From assembly GCF_000485595.1 (NCBI RefSeq), contig NW_014577123.1, positions 606,738-630,279 on the forward strand: a DNA stretch of 23,542 nt, read 5' to 3'. Shown piece by piece: positions 1 through 9,971 of the stretch (position 1 is the stretch's first letter; the number at the start of each line of letters is the position of its first letter). The translations under genes and the position numbers were made by a program. The stretch is from Priapulus caudatus (taxonomy: Eukaryota; Priapulida; Priapulimorpha; Priapulimorphida; Priapulidae). Below the pieces are notes generated by a model. That model had not been told where the DNA came from. It did not search any database and saw nothing but the letters and a program-made list of their open reading frames with translations.

Positions 1-108
1 TGTAGTAGCAGCAGCAGCAGCAGCAGCATCAGTAGCAGTAGCAATAGCAGTAGTAGTAGTAGTAGTAGTAGTAGTTGTAGTAGCAGCAGCAGCAGTAGAC
101 TGACGTCA
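1..108. repeat. AGC/AGT trinucleotide microsatellite
   Basis: Imperfect run of AGC and AGT triplets (also read as GTA/GCA), ending just before the splice acceptor of the downstream exon. It therefore most likely lies in the last intron of the plus-strand gene. Similar CTG/CTA triplet arrays occur at 10845-11310 and 17927-18370, so this genome tolerates long triplet arrays. Confidence 0.85.
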
Positions 109-126
109 GCTCCGCGCTCGCTGCAG

Positions 127-280
127 GTCGCACATGGAGAATGCGATAAGTCTCTTCGAGAAGGCGATCTGGCTCGCGAAGACCGAAGTTGAGCTCGCTC
201 ACCTCTACTCGCTCTACGAGGCCGCCAAGGCGCAGCAGTCGATCGCACGCAAGCTCGGCATCGCCATGCCCAGCCTCTGA
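127..280 (+). CDS. Last coding exon of an unidentified plus-strand gene (helical C-terminal tail)
   Basis: Seen: a candidate branch site and acceptor (ctgac near 99, then CTGCAG ending at 126) precede an open stretch that stops with TGA at 278-280. The intron phase would be 2, because G127 completes a codon. From the first in-frame ATG at 134 the peptide has 48 residues, with core motifs LFEKAIWLAKTEVELAHL and YEAAKAQQSIARKLGI, and ends MPSL. Alternating charged and hydrophobic residues suggest two amphipathic helices. It is free of repeats, unlike almost every other short ORF here, and uses GC-rich third positions as the KA1 exon does. I do not recognise the family; a helical tail such as a TPR- or MIT-like end is possible but only an impression. 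A complete small protein starting at ATG134 is the alternative reading, less likely given the good acceptor. Confidence 0.6.
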
Positions 281-1410
281 TGTGCGGCGCCACCTAGCGA
301 GACGACGTCGCCGTCGCCACGGCCTCCACCAGGTGTCGGTCAGGGCATCAGTGGTGGTGCGTGAGTGTCTGTGTGTGTGTGTGTGGGGGTTGAGGCTTGA
401 GTACCGATAGGATGGTGGGTGCGAGACGATAGGGTCCTACCAGAGCAAAATCCACGCGGGTGTTCGCTGTCGGCGCCACTAGAGGTCGCCGCCGATGGGG
501 GCGTACGCGATTTAACGTGCGTCGTTGACGTCGAACCGGGAAATTCGATTGCGATCATTACTGGAAGCGTCGGGGTCAGGTCGAGCCGACGGAAGGTTGC
601 ACACATGTCGAGGAATGATCCTGCGGGATGCGTTTAGGGTTTCCTAGTTTAGCTCTCCTGCGAATAGTAGTACACAGTGAACCAACACGAGTTCGATGAT
701 TGCGCATTCACGTTTCTATCGATCTGGGAAGTATTTATTCTGGTAGTTAGCCATTGAATGACATCGTTGTAGGTTTTAGATTCTTGGAAGTTATCAGTTT
801 CGAAATACCGTGATTTTTTATTGGTATAATAGTAGTGAATTTCTATGATAATAATGTAATCAAGAGGTAATGATGCCTTGTACTCTTGTTCCCCCGATTT
901 CATACCAGTGTGATTTTGTTGAACTATATTGCTAGTATTATACGTGCACGTAGGGTTATACTTGGATCAAGTAAATTAACCACCCTCCTCCTACACTGAT
1001 GCACAAGGTGGTATCCACTTTGCTGGCATGTATGCAAATTTCATTACTCAAGTGCAGCTGGTCCGTAGCTGTAGTAGTGGTCCACCAAGCACCGTCACCA
1101 TCCTCTTAACCATCAGGAACAATTGGCAGTAATTGACATAGAGACATGTTTACTAGGTTTGTCTTGAAGATTTATGCAAGCCGTGTGTATGTAGAGGAAC
1201 TTCTGCCGGTATTTGGGTGTTGATGATAATGGGCAATAGTAGCCATGTTTTGTCGTGTACTCCACAGTTATATGTTACCTGATGCAACCTTGTTACCATG
1301 TAAACCTCTCCCCCCCTCTCTCTCTCGTAGTCTCTGTTATATAGTGGTACATATAGTCACAGCTGGTGTTCGGAGGCGTGAATGTGAAATAAACAGTCCG
1401 TGCGCGCGCG
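281..1410 (+). other. Probable 3' UTR of the plus-strand gene
   Basis: No other coding exon is visible after the TGA at 278-280. The stretch is mixed composition, with a short GT run near 371-386, and becomes AT-rich after 640. The first AATAAA on the plus strand is at 1388-1393, giving a 3' UTR of roughly 1.1 kb. The short ORFs here lack protein-like composition and are treated as chance. Transcript evidence would be needed to fix the end. Confidence 0.4.
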
Positions 1411-1430
1411 CGTGTGTGTGTGTGTGTATC
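1388..1430 (+). promoter_or_regulatory. Candidate polyadenylation signal with GU-rich downstream element
   Basis: AATAAA at 1388-1393 is followed after a few bases by a (CG)n then (TG)n run up to about 1428. Canonical animal cleavage sites lie 10-30 nt after AATAAA and are followed by a GU-rich element, which the TG microsatellite would supply on the transcript. The assignment to the upstream exon is inference. Confidence 0.4.
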
Positions 1431-3075
1431 CGACACCTAGCTTGTTGTTATACGTGTGTGGGTGTAGTGCGGGCGGGCAAGCAGGCCGACATGTACGTGT
1501 TCTGCCAATATGTGTGTACATAATTTTGCGAGCAGCCAGAAGGTTGTCTCTGTCGACCCTATGTTTGTGGCTTGTGAGCGTACAAGCCCATAAATCATTC
1601 ATAGAAGAGGGAGTCGAGGTGTTTGCACGAGCGCGAACACGCTTTCCCGCGCGCGCTTCGCGAATGTTTGGGGCTGTAAAATGACGTTACATATATAATC
1701 ATATACTGACTGTGGAACAGCATTAAAATTTTACATACAAATGTGAGCAAAACGTCTATTGTTCGTGTGGTTTTAATTGACTGGTAGCGTGATTGCTGGA
1801 AGGCAGGGCGGGGGGGGGGGAGGGTCGTTGTCGTAACTTTTACGCTGTCTAACAACTATCACCATGTTTATGAACTGATCACAAAACCCTGGCGATTTTA
1901 ACAATTGTGTATACTTACGCGCACACAGGTACGAACGCACGCTTGCACGCATACAGTACAACACAACGTATGTGCGCATACGTACATACAAATGTATACA
2001 TATACATAATATATATACGCATACATATACATATATATTTCTTTATTTGTATATTATCTTACAGTATCTTTATAACACAGTAGATTGACATCAGCATCCT
2101 CTTCCCTCTTCCTCTCATAGAATACCTATTCTCGTAGTCTAAGCATGCAAAGGAGCAGCAATTCTATTCTGCGGTACATTGCAATGTAACGGGGCAAATG
2201 CACAGAATACAAAAATAACATTTCTTCAAACACGTACGTATGTACACAATTCTGCGTTATTAAAGCTCAATCGTCACGATTATGGATCTAAAAAGATTCT
2301 TCCTTGAACAAATTTTATCTAGTTTTTGCACAAATTCACTAGAGATGCAACTTCGAAATCGGAAAATAAGCGAAATCAAAATCGCACGTTTCAACACTAA
2401 AATCCCTCCTGCATACTGGAATGAGAGTAAAACCGCATGACCGAAGCTTAGTGGAGTGTGAACCACACCCACCACATGTATCAACTACAGGAGTAAGTGA
2501 CAGCACGTTGACAAACCCTTGACGTACATGAGCAAAGCGATTACGTGCTGAACCACCCCCTAACATCGACAATCGTACACGGGACAAAAGCAGTTGTTTA
2601 AAACATCCTTTAAAAAAACTACTCACCGGGAGGGATACGATATAACAACATACTTTGTCACATACCCCTCCCCCGCCAGGCAAAACATATTCTGCATTAT
2701 CACACGAGTTCTCTTAATGTTAACACTGTTATTATATAGTTTAAAGTGAAATTTACCGATAAATGAAACGCTATCTCGCACGTAACAGTTGACATCGTTT
2801 TGAAATGTGTCTCACGATTACGAGCGAACGTATATATACATTCTCACCATTCATAACCAGACACGCATACATGAGTAAAACTTAACAACGTACGTTCACG
2901 TTAGGGAGACAATGCGCGCGGAAGGGGGGCTATATTAGCTACACGTTCGGTACATAATTACATTAATTAACTAATGAAAGAAACCTCGCTGAAATTCTAC
3001 GCCCTAGTTCGTATCTTCGATCACAGACATGCAAAATCCTCCATTAGGCCCACCTTACCAACTGCTAGTATCAAG
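1431..3075. other. Intergenic stretch, no gene seen
   Basis: About 1.6 kb of AT-leaning sequence without a convincing exon. It contains a G homopolymer near 1811-1820, a CA/TA-rich alternating stretch at about 1920-2040 with several TATATA and CATATACATATA words, and short poly-A and poly-C runs. ORFs on both strands are short and biased by these simple repeats. I see no splice-bounded coding segment. Confidence 0.5.
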
Positions 3076-3077
3076 GG

Positions 3078-3475
3078 TTCTCTCTCAAAAATAATCAAAA
3101 GTAACCCTGTTGAATCCGGTGTATGTGTGTGTGTGGGGGCGGAGTGGGGCTGTTCTCTCAATCAAAATTCATGGAAAATAATCATGCAGGTAGAGTCGCG
3201 GTCTGTCTCGCAACACCAATTGAAAATAATTTAGTAGCATCGGGGGTTTCTCTCAAAATTTATCGAAAATAATCCACAAGAATCAGGCGGGTTCCCTCAA
3301 AATTCATTGAAACAAATCAGGTAGAAAGAGATTTCTCTATCAAAATAACCGCATGTAATCCGGTAGAATCCCGGGTGCCTGCCTCCCAAAATTCATCAAA
3401 AATAATCCGGTAAAATCGGGGGATTGGAGAGGTTGTCTCTCAAAATTCTTGGAAAATATTCCCGTATAGAAACTC
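3078..3475. repeat. Degenerate tandem repeat, period about 41-51 bp
   Basis: The phrase (TC)TCTCAAAATTCATnGAAAATAATCC, followed by a GGTAGAATC-like piece and a G-run, recurs with starts near 3078, 3153, 3248, 3292, 3333, 3381 and 3432. The last five copies are spaced about 41-51 bp apart. The first intervals are longer and include a TG run at 3121-3134. Units are clearly related but diverged, as in an old minisatellite. Confidence 0.7.
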
Positions 3476-3587
3476 ATTGAGACCTGCTTGGACAACCAAT
3501 GGACGTTTTACCGCCACATGCTAGTACGGTTAAAGTGATCAACGTCTGCCCAGGTGGAAAGAAAACGAGGACATACTGGGGCACATG

Positions 3588-3705
3588 AGGTTAGGCTTAG
3601 GTTTAGGTTTACGATACGGTTAGCGCTAGGATTAGATCTGTGTTTAGGGTGGGTTACGGGTACGGTTAGGGTTAGGGTTAAGATTAGGATTGGGTTAAGG
3701 TTCCG
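3588..3705 (+). repeat. Interstitial telomere-like repeat (degenerate TTAGGG), block 1
   Basis: Dense GTTAGG, GTTTAGG and GATTAGG words, including two perfect GTTAGG-GTTAGG units near 3675. TTAGGG is the ancestral animal telomere motif. The degeneracy and the sequence on both sides make this an internal copy, not a chromosome end. Confidence 0.8.
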
Positions 3706-3778
3706 ACACTACATATGGAGACAGATACATTCAGCGCCAATACGAACATAAACTGTTATTATAAGTCAGGGTCATGAT

Positions 3779-3885
3779 CACGGTTAGGATTATGGTTAGG
3801 GTTAGGATTGTGGTCAGGGTTAGGATTGAGGTTAAGGTTAGGATTAGGGTCAAAGCTAGGGTTGGCCTCACGGTTGAGGGTACGT
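3779..3885 (+). repeat. Interstitial telomere-like repeat (degenerate TTAGGG), block 2
   Basis: A second array of GTTAGGG, GATTAGG and GTTAAGG words, separated from block 1 by about 75 bp of unrelated sequence and on the same strand. The two blocks may be one older array interrupted by an insertion. Confidence 0.8.
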
Positions 3886-3946
3886 TCTGACAGTAGATAC
3901 ATCATTTCAGAGAAACTAAATGGAGCCTACTCATATATATATATAT

Positions 3947-4015
3947 ATATAACCAGGAGCGTATAATGACAAATACGCTCCGCAAATTTGTCATTATACG
4001 CTCCTGATATAACCA
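3947..4015. repeat. Perfect 20-bp hairpin flanked by 9-bp direct repeats
   Basis: The left arm 3955-3974 and right arm 3986-4005 are exact reverse complements of 20 bp, with an 11-bp loop (3975-3985). The word ATATAACCA occurs at 3947-3955 and again at 4007-4015, just overlapping or outside the arms. This arrangement resembles a very small foldback element with a target-site duplication. The loop carries a short second copy of arm sequence (ACGCTCC). No protein is encoded. Confidence 0.75.
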
Positions 4016-4248
4016 ATGGCTGAATGTTGTTGCGACGGTGAGCGAGGACGAACATCGGCTATTAACAGGAACATTGTCCACACATCAGCAAAGAGTAGGA
4101 TTGTGCAGAGAGGTGTTTACAACGCCACTACCATACATTTCACCCGCATTCATCTACCGAGGGATTAGTTATCAGCCGCTAGCTGCTATCCGCGTGACAC
4201 ACTCTGACACACGGGATGAATGAGATCAATCGATGACGCAAGTGTATC
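4016..4248. other. Short unique intergenic stretch
   Basis: Ordinary-composition sequence between the hairpin and the CT tract. An open frame of about 61 codons (4038-4223, plus strand) lacks splice signals or recognisable motifs, and I do not call it a gene. Confidence 0.4.
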
Positions 4249-4249
4249 G

Positions 4250-4264
4250 ACTCTCTCTCTCGCG

Positions 4265-4310
<46 letters not shown>

Positions 4311-4446
4311 CGTGCATGCACTTTGCTATTCCTCTCTCCCCCCTCTCTCTCTTTCTCCCTCTTCTCCCTTCTCTCTCAATTTTCTCTCTTCCTCCCCTCT
4401 CTCTCCCTCGCGCTCTCTCTTCCTCTCTCTCCCTCGCTCGCTCGCT
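4250..4446. repeat. (CT)n microsatellite and CT-rich tract
   Basis: A near-pure CT run at about 4266-4306, then an imperfect CT/CCT/CGCT tract to 4446. The overlapping Ser/Leu-rich and Arg/Glu-rich ORFs are translations of this repeat, not genes. Confidence 0.9.
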
Positions 4447-4562
4447 CGACAGTGGAACGGGAAATTTTAATATCGATAAAACTTCCATTAACGGAATGAA
4501 GCGCTTACACATCAGGCCAGGTTTTGCTGGAAAACAATCGCAGCTTTGAATTTTTTAATATC

Positions 4563-4665
4563 TCTTCGGAGCCTCTCTTCTCCCCTGCCCTCTCTCTTCT
4601 CTCTCTCTCTCTCTGTGCGCGCGCTCTTTCTCTTCACTCCTTAAAATCTCTCTCCTTACTAAATA
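4563..4665. repeat. CT-rich imperfect microsatellite
   Basis: Recurrent CTCTCT and CTTCTCTC words with a GCGCGC interruption near 4617-4624. It is a continuation of the CT-rich block after about 115 bp of mixed sequence. Confidence 0.8.
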
Positions 4666-5335
4666 TCTCCAACGCTCTCCCACACTCCTCCTTTCTCCCG
4701 CTGAATTCTGCGCGAACGCATGATTTATTAATGAACCACGTTTAGAAAAGATTCGGGACGAAACTTCTTCGTATACAGCGATGGTGAAATATTAGGACAG
4801 GCCCAACTGCAAGCGACTGATCACTGTCGTAAAAAACGACTCGCCAAACAATGCTGCCGATTTCCTAATGCTATAAATGTGATCGCGTTGAATTGCCACT
4901 CGCCGCCCCCGTTTCCCACTCTCTTACGCCTGTCATATTCAATCTCGGTCTTCCTTATCTCTCTCCATCTTGCCATTAATCTACTCCATCACTGTCATGT
5001 TAATTTTCCATTGCTCGCTTCCCAAGTCTCCTTCGCTTGGCCCCCCCGCTCCAATGAGCGTACTCATATGAACTTGATACCCGAACGAATGGATTACGCG
5101 CGTTTTCAGGTCTTGAAAATGAGTGCAACTTGCTGTCAAAGTCCTTACCGGACCACACAATAATCCTTTTTGCGATAACCCGTCGCAGAAGGTAGGCCGC
5201 CTTGTTACACAGCAATACTCGGGCGCTCCTTTTACGCTCCAGGTACGGCTCAGAACACCTTTCATGATTCATGCCTTTAGCCGGTGGGATCGCATCCAAT
5301 CCATAGTAAACAACCTTATTTTGATCATCTTTACA
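4666..5335. other. Unique sequence with unassigned overlapping minus-strand ORFs
   Basis: Complex, non-repetitive sequence up to the start of the duplicated block. Two overlapping minus-strand frames stay open: 5383-5000 (127 codons) and 5265-4981 (94 codons). The first has a basic end (GGAKRRRLGKRAMEN) and mixed amino-acid composition unlike the satellite-derived ORFs nearby. I recognise neither. A chance ORF or a decayed transposon fragment are both possible. Confidence 0.3.
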
Positions 5336-5404
5336 CATTACAAGATGGCCAAAGCTTAACGCAGTACGTAGCCAGTTCAGCATACCTGGACTGCGATGAG
5401 ATAA

Positions 5405-5590
5405 GAGCGAGATCGGTAGCCCGGAGAGTAGAGAGATGAGCGGAGAGACAGAGAGGAGCGCGCGCGCCCCGACTCGAGATCGGAGGACCGGGGAAGCCCG
5501 GAATCCTCCCGCAAGCGAGTAGGAGGAGGAGAGAGTAAGAGAGAGAGAGAAGAGAAGAGGAGAAACGAATTAGAGAGCGAGAAGAGCTGA
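5405..5590. repeat. GA-rich tract (copy A)
   Basis: Recurrent GAGAGA and GAGGAG words with a GCGCGCGC run near 5459-5466. It corresponds to 13034-13120 in copy B, which is shorter and noisier. Confidence 0.7.
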
Positions 5591-6150
5591 TTCGATAATT
5601 AACAAGCGCACGAGTTACCAAGCCTTTAGTCGAGCCCATAGAAACCAAAATATTCATAAAAGACTCCGTACCCCGTCGCCTCTCCCGGCCCGTAATCAAA
5701 GGCAAAGCCTAATTTATACACGACCCGACCTGCCGGTTGTATAGCTACGGCCCGGTTATCTAGCCTACTTAGCTGACTAGTTCGGTGCCGTATCCCCTTC
5801 CGCTCGCTAGTAGTTCCAGGCGGGGAGCCGATCGTTTACGTCCAAGAAGTTAAGTGCCTGTAGTGGCCGATGTGACGATGTACAAAGGCAAATCATGTTC
5901 GACTCTAATGCAGACCACCCATATTTGCAATCCCACATCACGGAACAGCATACCCATTCACCACCACACACCCAACGCGCCGCGCCGATTCTCATGCGCA
6001 ATCGCGTGGACACCATGCGCGCGAGATTACCCACGTGGCAGCCAGTTTCCCACTCGCTTTGTTATACATACTTTAGTCGGCTAATCATAAAATGTTTTGC
6101 GATTTAGTGAGAAAGGAGGAAGGATTAGAAAATTTGCATTTTATATCACT
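5591..6150. other. Copy A stretch without recognisable gene
   Basis: Mixed sequence with a short CACA-rich piece near 5955-5980. Its counterpart 13121-13567 is considerably shorter because of many small deletions. No frame survives in both copies, which argues against coding. Confidence 0.5.
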
Positions 6151-6151
6151 A

Positions 6152-6565
6152 AAGCCCGGCGCACACGTGAGTAATTTTACTCAAGTAAAATGATGCATGC
6201 GTTAAAATACTCACGCGAAATATTTTTCAGCGTCCGCCGCACACGTGAGTAAAATTACTCAAGGTATAAGTGCGCTAATGTAGATCACGTGACTGATGCG
6301 CAGCCAATACTGGGCGCAGTCATCTTTAAAATGATTTAAACGCATGCGCTGTGAGTACCAGTGTTGAGTAAATTTACGCAGCTAGCGCGCACACGTTGAG
6401 TATTTTGACGCACGAGTCAAAAATTATCAAACATCTTTGATATTGAGTTTCTTGATGCATGCGTCATGCAACGAAAATCCGGTGCACACGTGAGTATTTT
6501 GACGCATGCACCATTTTACTTGAGTAAAATTCCCAGGTAAAATTACTCATGTGTGCGCCGGGCTT
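6152..6565. mobile_element. MITE-like inverted-repeat element (copy A, intact)
   Basis: The outer ends are inverted repeats: 29 bp starting AAGCCCGGCGCACAC at 6152, and its reverse complement ending at 6565, with one mismatch. After a 14-bp extra piece on the right side the homology continues through TTTTACTCAAGTAAAATG and GCATGCG, so each arm covers roughly 50-63 bp. Internal copies of CGCACACGTGAGTA with TACTC partners occur near 6237, 6389 and 6480, giving nested foldbacks. It has no coding capacity, so it would be non-autonomous. The target-site duplication is unclear. Confidence 0.8.
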
Positions 6566-7778
6566 AAGAACATATGAAAACACGCACACGCACACAAACA
6601 TGCATTGACACATATTCATATGTTCATGATATCACTAGTCTATGGGACCGTTCGTTGCTTCTTCATGCAATTGGTGAAGACAGATCAGCTGCAAACAAGA
6701 CAATGCACGGAAACTGGAGGTGGGTGGAAAGTGAAAGCAGGCCAAAGGACAGAGTTCATTATCACGCACGAGCGTTCATTTACCACACGAGAATTTTTAC
6801 GTAGCCCCTTGTCCACAGTGACACGATATAGTTACATTACTGACAAACGTAAGGTAGCCCCTCCTCTATATACTATTTCCTTCAGCCGCCTCTCATTTGC
6901 TTCACAGAAAATAACAACGTTCCTTAAAATCCCGATAGGTGTACGAACTAAGGAAGATGGTGCCTCCCTCCAACCAAGCTTTCAATTAGCCTGCGTAAAC
7001 ATGATCAACAACAACCCTAACCGGAACATATGGCCATTCATTCTGAATAGGCTCACGAACTATATATATAATATATTTATATTTATATATTTATCTATCT
7101 GTGCATGTGTGCAGTGCATGTATCTTGGCTAACTCATACATCGTCAACAGCGCTAAACATAAAAATATCTCTCAAATATCCAATTTACAACTTCACCATA
7201 CAAAAGTAACTCACGTGTCACGCTCTGTCGCACATGACACTATGTATCCCCGGGACTTTGCTTTAGCTGATATTATTACACAAAAAACACATATGAGCCT
7301 CTACGTACATAACACGACTGCCAAAAAACTACAACCTGCTAAAATCGGCAGTACTTTCAATAAAATATCAACCATTACATATTAAAAACATCTTTAGAGC
7401 TGCTTAGAGAAGGTTACTTCCACAACAGAACACTATAATATAGACTCGTGTAGATAATACGTCAACAAGTGAGCATCGCTGCGGGTCTCCACAGCCCCGC
7501 AGTATGCTGCAAGTATCTCAATAAAAGAGCTGATATCGTACTCTCTCTCTCTCTCTTCCTCTCTCATCGCTCACCGAACAATAAATAAATTCTCTCAGAG
7601 CAATCGTCATGCGCACTACGTTACTCATGCTGTACTCACGATGCTCATGTCTCTCCACTCTCTGCTGTCGTCATCAACCCAGGCGCCGTTTCTAACGTTC
7701 TCGCAAAACGAAGGCGATAAATTTCACCTCGATAATAAAATACTCACAATGCGCGCGTGTGCATGCGTGCGCGTGAGG
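6566..7778. other. Copy A stretch without recognisable gene
   Basis: Mostly AT-leaning complex sequence with a TATATATA run near 7060-7095 and a short CT run at 7540-7565. The longest frame (6605-7132, plus) has unremarkable composition and is broken many times in copy B (14016-15340). I do not support a gene here. Confidence 0.5.
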
Positions 7779-7920
7779 GGTTGTGTGTGTGTGTGTGTGT
7801 GTGCGTGTGCGTGTGCGTGTTTGTGTGTGGGTGCGTGTGCGTGTGCGTGTGCGTGTGCGTGTGCGTGTGAGTACGCGCGTGTGAGGTTGTATGTGCGTGC
7901 GTGCGTGCGTGCGTGTATAG
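7750..7920. repeat. (GT)n/(GCGTGT)n microsatellite (copy A)
   Basis: A pure GT run near 7782-7802 followed by GTGCGT hexamers and GCGT tetramers to about 7916. Copy B counterpart is 15335-15620, where the run is heavily disrupted. The Cys/Ala/Val-rich ORF across it is repeat-derived. Confidence 0.9.
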
Positions 7921-8359
7921 ATGTACTCTTATGTCAACGTGAGAACACAGCAGATAACGTACAGCCCAGCTGTTGATCCCACCTATATATCACATTGGAA
8001 AGCCACGCACCGGCTCAACGCCGACGGCGCGCGCATTCCGAAACGCTAGTCGTTCTAAACTTCGCTCTCGATCGTCTTTTCTCGAACTCTCAAAGTCGCG
8101 ACGCCCGAGCGTGATTCGTCGCCACGGCGACAGACTCCAGTGAACGCGAGAATCCCTTGTCCGACTGGTCGGATTTCACGCATGCTGAGTGGTGTGCTTA
8201 TAAAGTGCATAGCTGCCGTCTGTTTACATTCTAACACACGAACACGCACACACGCATGTACGCACGCGTGCATGCAAGCACGTGGCGCGAGAGCCACCGA
8301 GCGCACGATCCACTATTCTGGTCACTGGTCGCTGCGGCGATGACCTTTTGATTGGCGCA

Positions 8360-8745
8360 GAGGGGAGACACTGACGATGATCATGTTGTTCCCGGCACTC
8401 TGACGGCACGGTGAGACGATCTTGGTGACAATCGGTGACGGTCAGGATGATGGCTCTTGACGATCGGTGACAGCCAGTGACGAGAAGTGACGGTTGGGTT
8501 GATGGCCCTTGAAGATCGGTGACGGTCGGGGTGATGATCGATGATGGCCGGCGACAATCAGGGTGACAGTCACGCTGATGGCAGGTGACAGTTGGTGACG
8601 GCAAGTAACAATCAGCGTAACAATTGGTGACGGCTGGTAATGATCAGGGTGACGATTGAATTGACAACTGCCAATGATCAGGCTGATGACCGGTGACAAT
8701 TGGTGACGATAACGGTCACGACCCATGTCACGATCTGGGTGATGG
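8360..8745. repeat. Decameric GGTGACnnTC repeat array (copy A)
   Basis: Degenerate 10-11 bp units of the form GGTGACRRTY recur more than 20 times, often interleaved with GATGATGG and AGGGTGA variants. Examples are GTGACAATC-GGTGACGGTC near 8425 and GGTGACAATT-GGTGACGATA near 8692. The equivalent array in copy B is 16125-16530. No function is evident; the period is close to one DNA helical turn. Confidence 0.7.
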
Positions 8746-8814
8746 CAGATCGCATTTCAGCGAGCGGGGTCTGGGCCTACCCCAGATACGACGCCGATAG
8801 CGACAGTGGCAACT

Positions 8815-9015
8815 CACGCCTGCCTTCAGGGGCGCCACAGCATCACCGTTGCCTCCACATCTACTTCAGGGGGCGCCACGGCATCACTATCACCCCCGCC
8901 TTACCTGCCAGGGGGTGCCACGCGCATGCACTATGCACCTCCACCTACCGCCAGCGGGCGCCACGTCATTACTGTCCCGCCCACACCTTGCCTTCAGGTT
9001 GGGCGCCACGCTCGC
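8815..9015. repeat. 40-bp minisatellite, copy A (shortened, degraded)
   Basis: About five diverged units containing GGGCGCCACG, CATCACTATCACC and CCTTCAGG or CCTGCCAGG. Copy B keeps a longer, regular version with an exact 40-bp period. The array lies immediately 3' of the minus-strand stop codon, so it would belong to the kinase 3' UTR. Confidence 0.75.
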
Positions 9016-9044
9016 TCGAGCGGGCCCACGGCGGAGCGCCGACG

Positions 9045-9869
9045 TCACAGCTTAGGGCCCAGGCGACAGGCGCTGCACAGCGCTTGACGCGCAGCAGTCG
9101 CGGCGTCAGCTGCCGCCAGCCACACGCCTGCTCGTCGGAAACAGGGGACCGCCGCACCGCCACTCTAGCGCACGCCGGCGCGCGCGAGCACAAACACGGG
9201 TCGGCGCGGCGTTAGCGCCGAGCGACGGCCGGCGCGCTCGCTCCAGTGCACGCTCAATCGGCCGGCGGACACGGCGCGAGCGCGCGACTGTCGTCGGATG
9301 CACGCGATGCGAAACACACGCTCGCGGGCGACGCCGCCGCGTACAGCCCGTCGTCGCGCTGACCGTCGGGCGCAGTGAGGTACGCGGGGCAGAGGTCGCG
9401 CTTTATGGGCCTGCGCAGCGGCACCAGGGCTCACATCCGCGGTCGGAGCTCGAGGGCTGCCGGTATCGCAGCCGCCGGTCCGTGCGGCTCGAACGAGTGT
9501 CGTGGCCCGCGGAGACGCTGGGAGACGAGTGGAGGCGGAGGCACCGCGGCGGGGTCGATGGGGCACCGGCCGACCGCCGTCGCCGTCGCCAGCCGTCGAC
9601 CGCCGCCGCCCGTCGCCTAGCAGGTTCAGGCCGCAGCGGGTAGGCGGGAAATAGCGCGGCCAGCTCGAGCGAGCCGATCGCGTCGCCGCCTGGCGCACGC
9701 GCAGGCCTTTCCTCGCACGCCGCAGCCCGTCGGCGCTCGGCGACCTCGTCGACCTCAGCGGTGTGCGTGGGGAGAACCCGAAGGCGGTGCCCGAGGGAGG
9801 CGCAGTCGCGGGCGGGCCACGTGCGCAGGGCAAAGTGCGGAGCACCGCTTCGCCTTCCTCGTCGGGATG
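9045..9869 (-). pseudogene. Copy A of the KA1-domain terminal exon, frameshifted
   Basis: Nucleotide-level match to the intact exon 17778-16980, with the same acceptor context (TGCAG before 9869) and a matching TGA at 9047-9045. It is 825 nt against 799 nt, and many small indels split the frame. DEEGEAV and GLNLLGDG appear in one frame (ORF 9875-9165), while HTAEVDEV and GSLELA appear in another (ORF 9894-9403). Extra bases outnumber losses and are scattered, as in uncorrected long-read sequence. True decay of a duplicated exon is the alternative. I do not call any of the long GC-rich ORFs here a gene. Confidence 0.7.
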
Positions 9870-9971
9870 CTGCAAGCGACGCCGAAGCCATCACAACTTA
9901 CATTCCGCAGACATGCCATGAGTTGGTGCGGGGTTAATAAAAGCAAAATAATTTGAGAGGCTACAGCTAAT

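Noticed and set aside
3588-3885. Chromosome end
   Set aside because: The TTAGGG-like units are degenerate and have ordinary sequence on both sides.
6605-7132. 175-codon plus-strand ORF in copy A
   Set aside because: No motif or splice context, AT-rich chance composition, and the frame is not preserved in copy B.
9165-9894. 236- and 163-codon minus-strand ORFs in the GC-rich block
   Set aside because: These are alternating frames of a frameshifted KA1 exon. Lack of stops follows from high GC, and homology to the intact exon switches between the frames.
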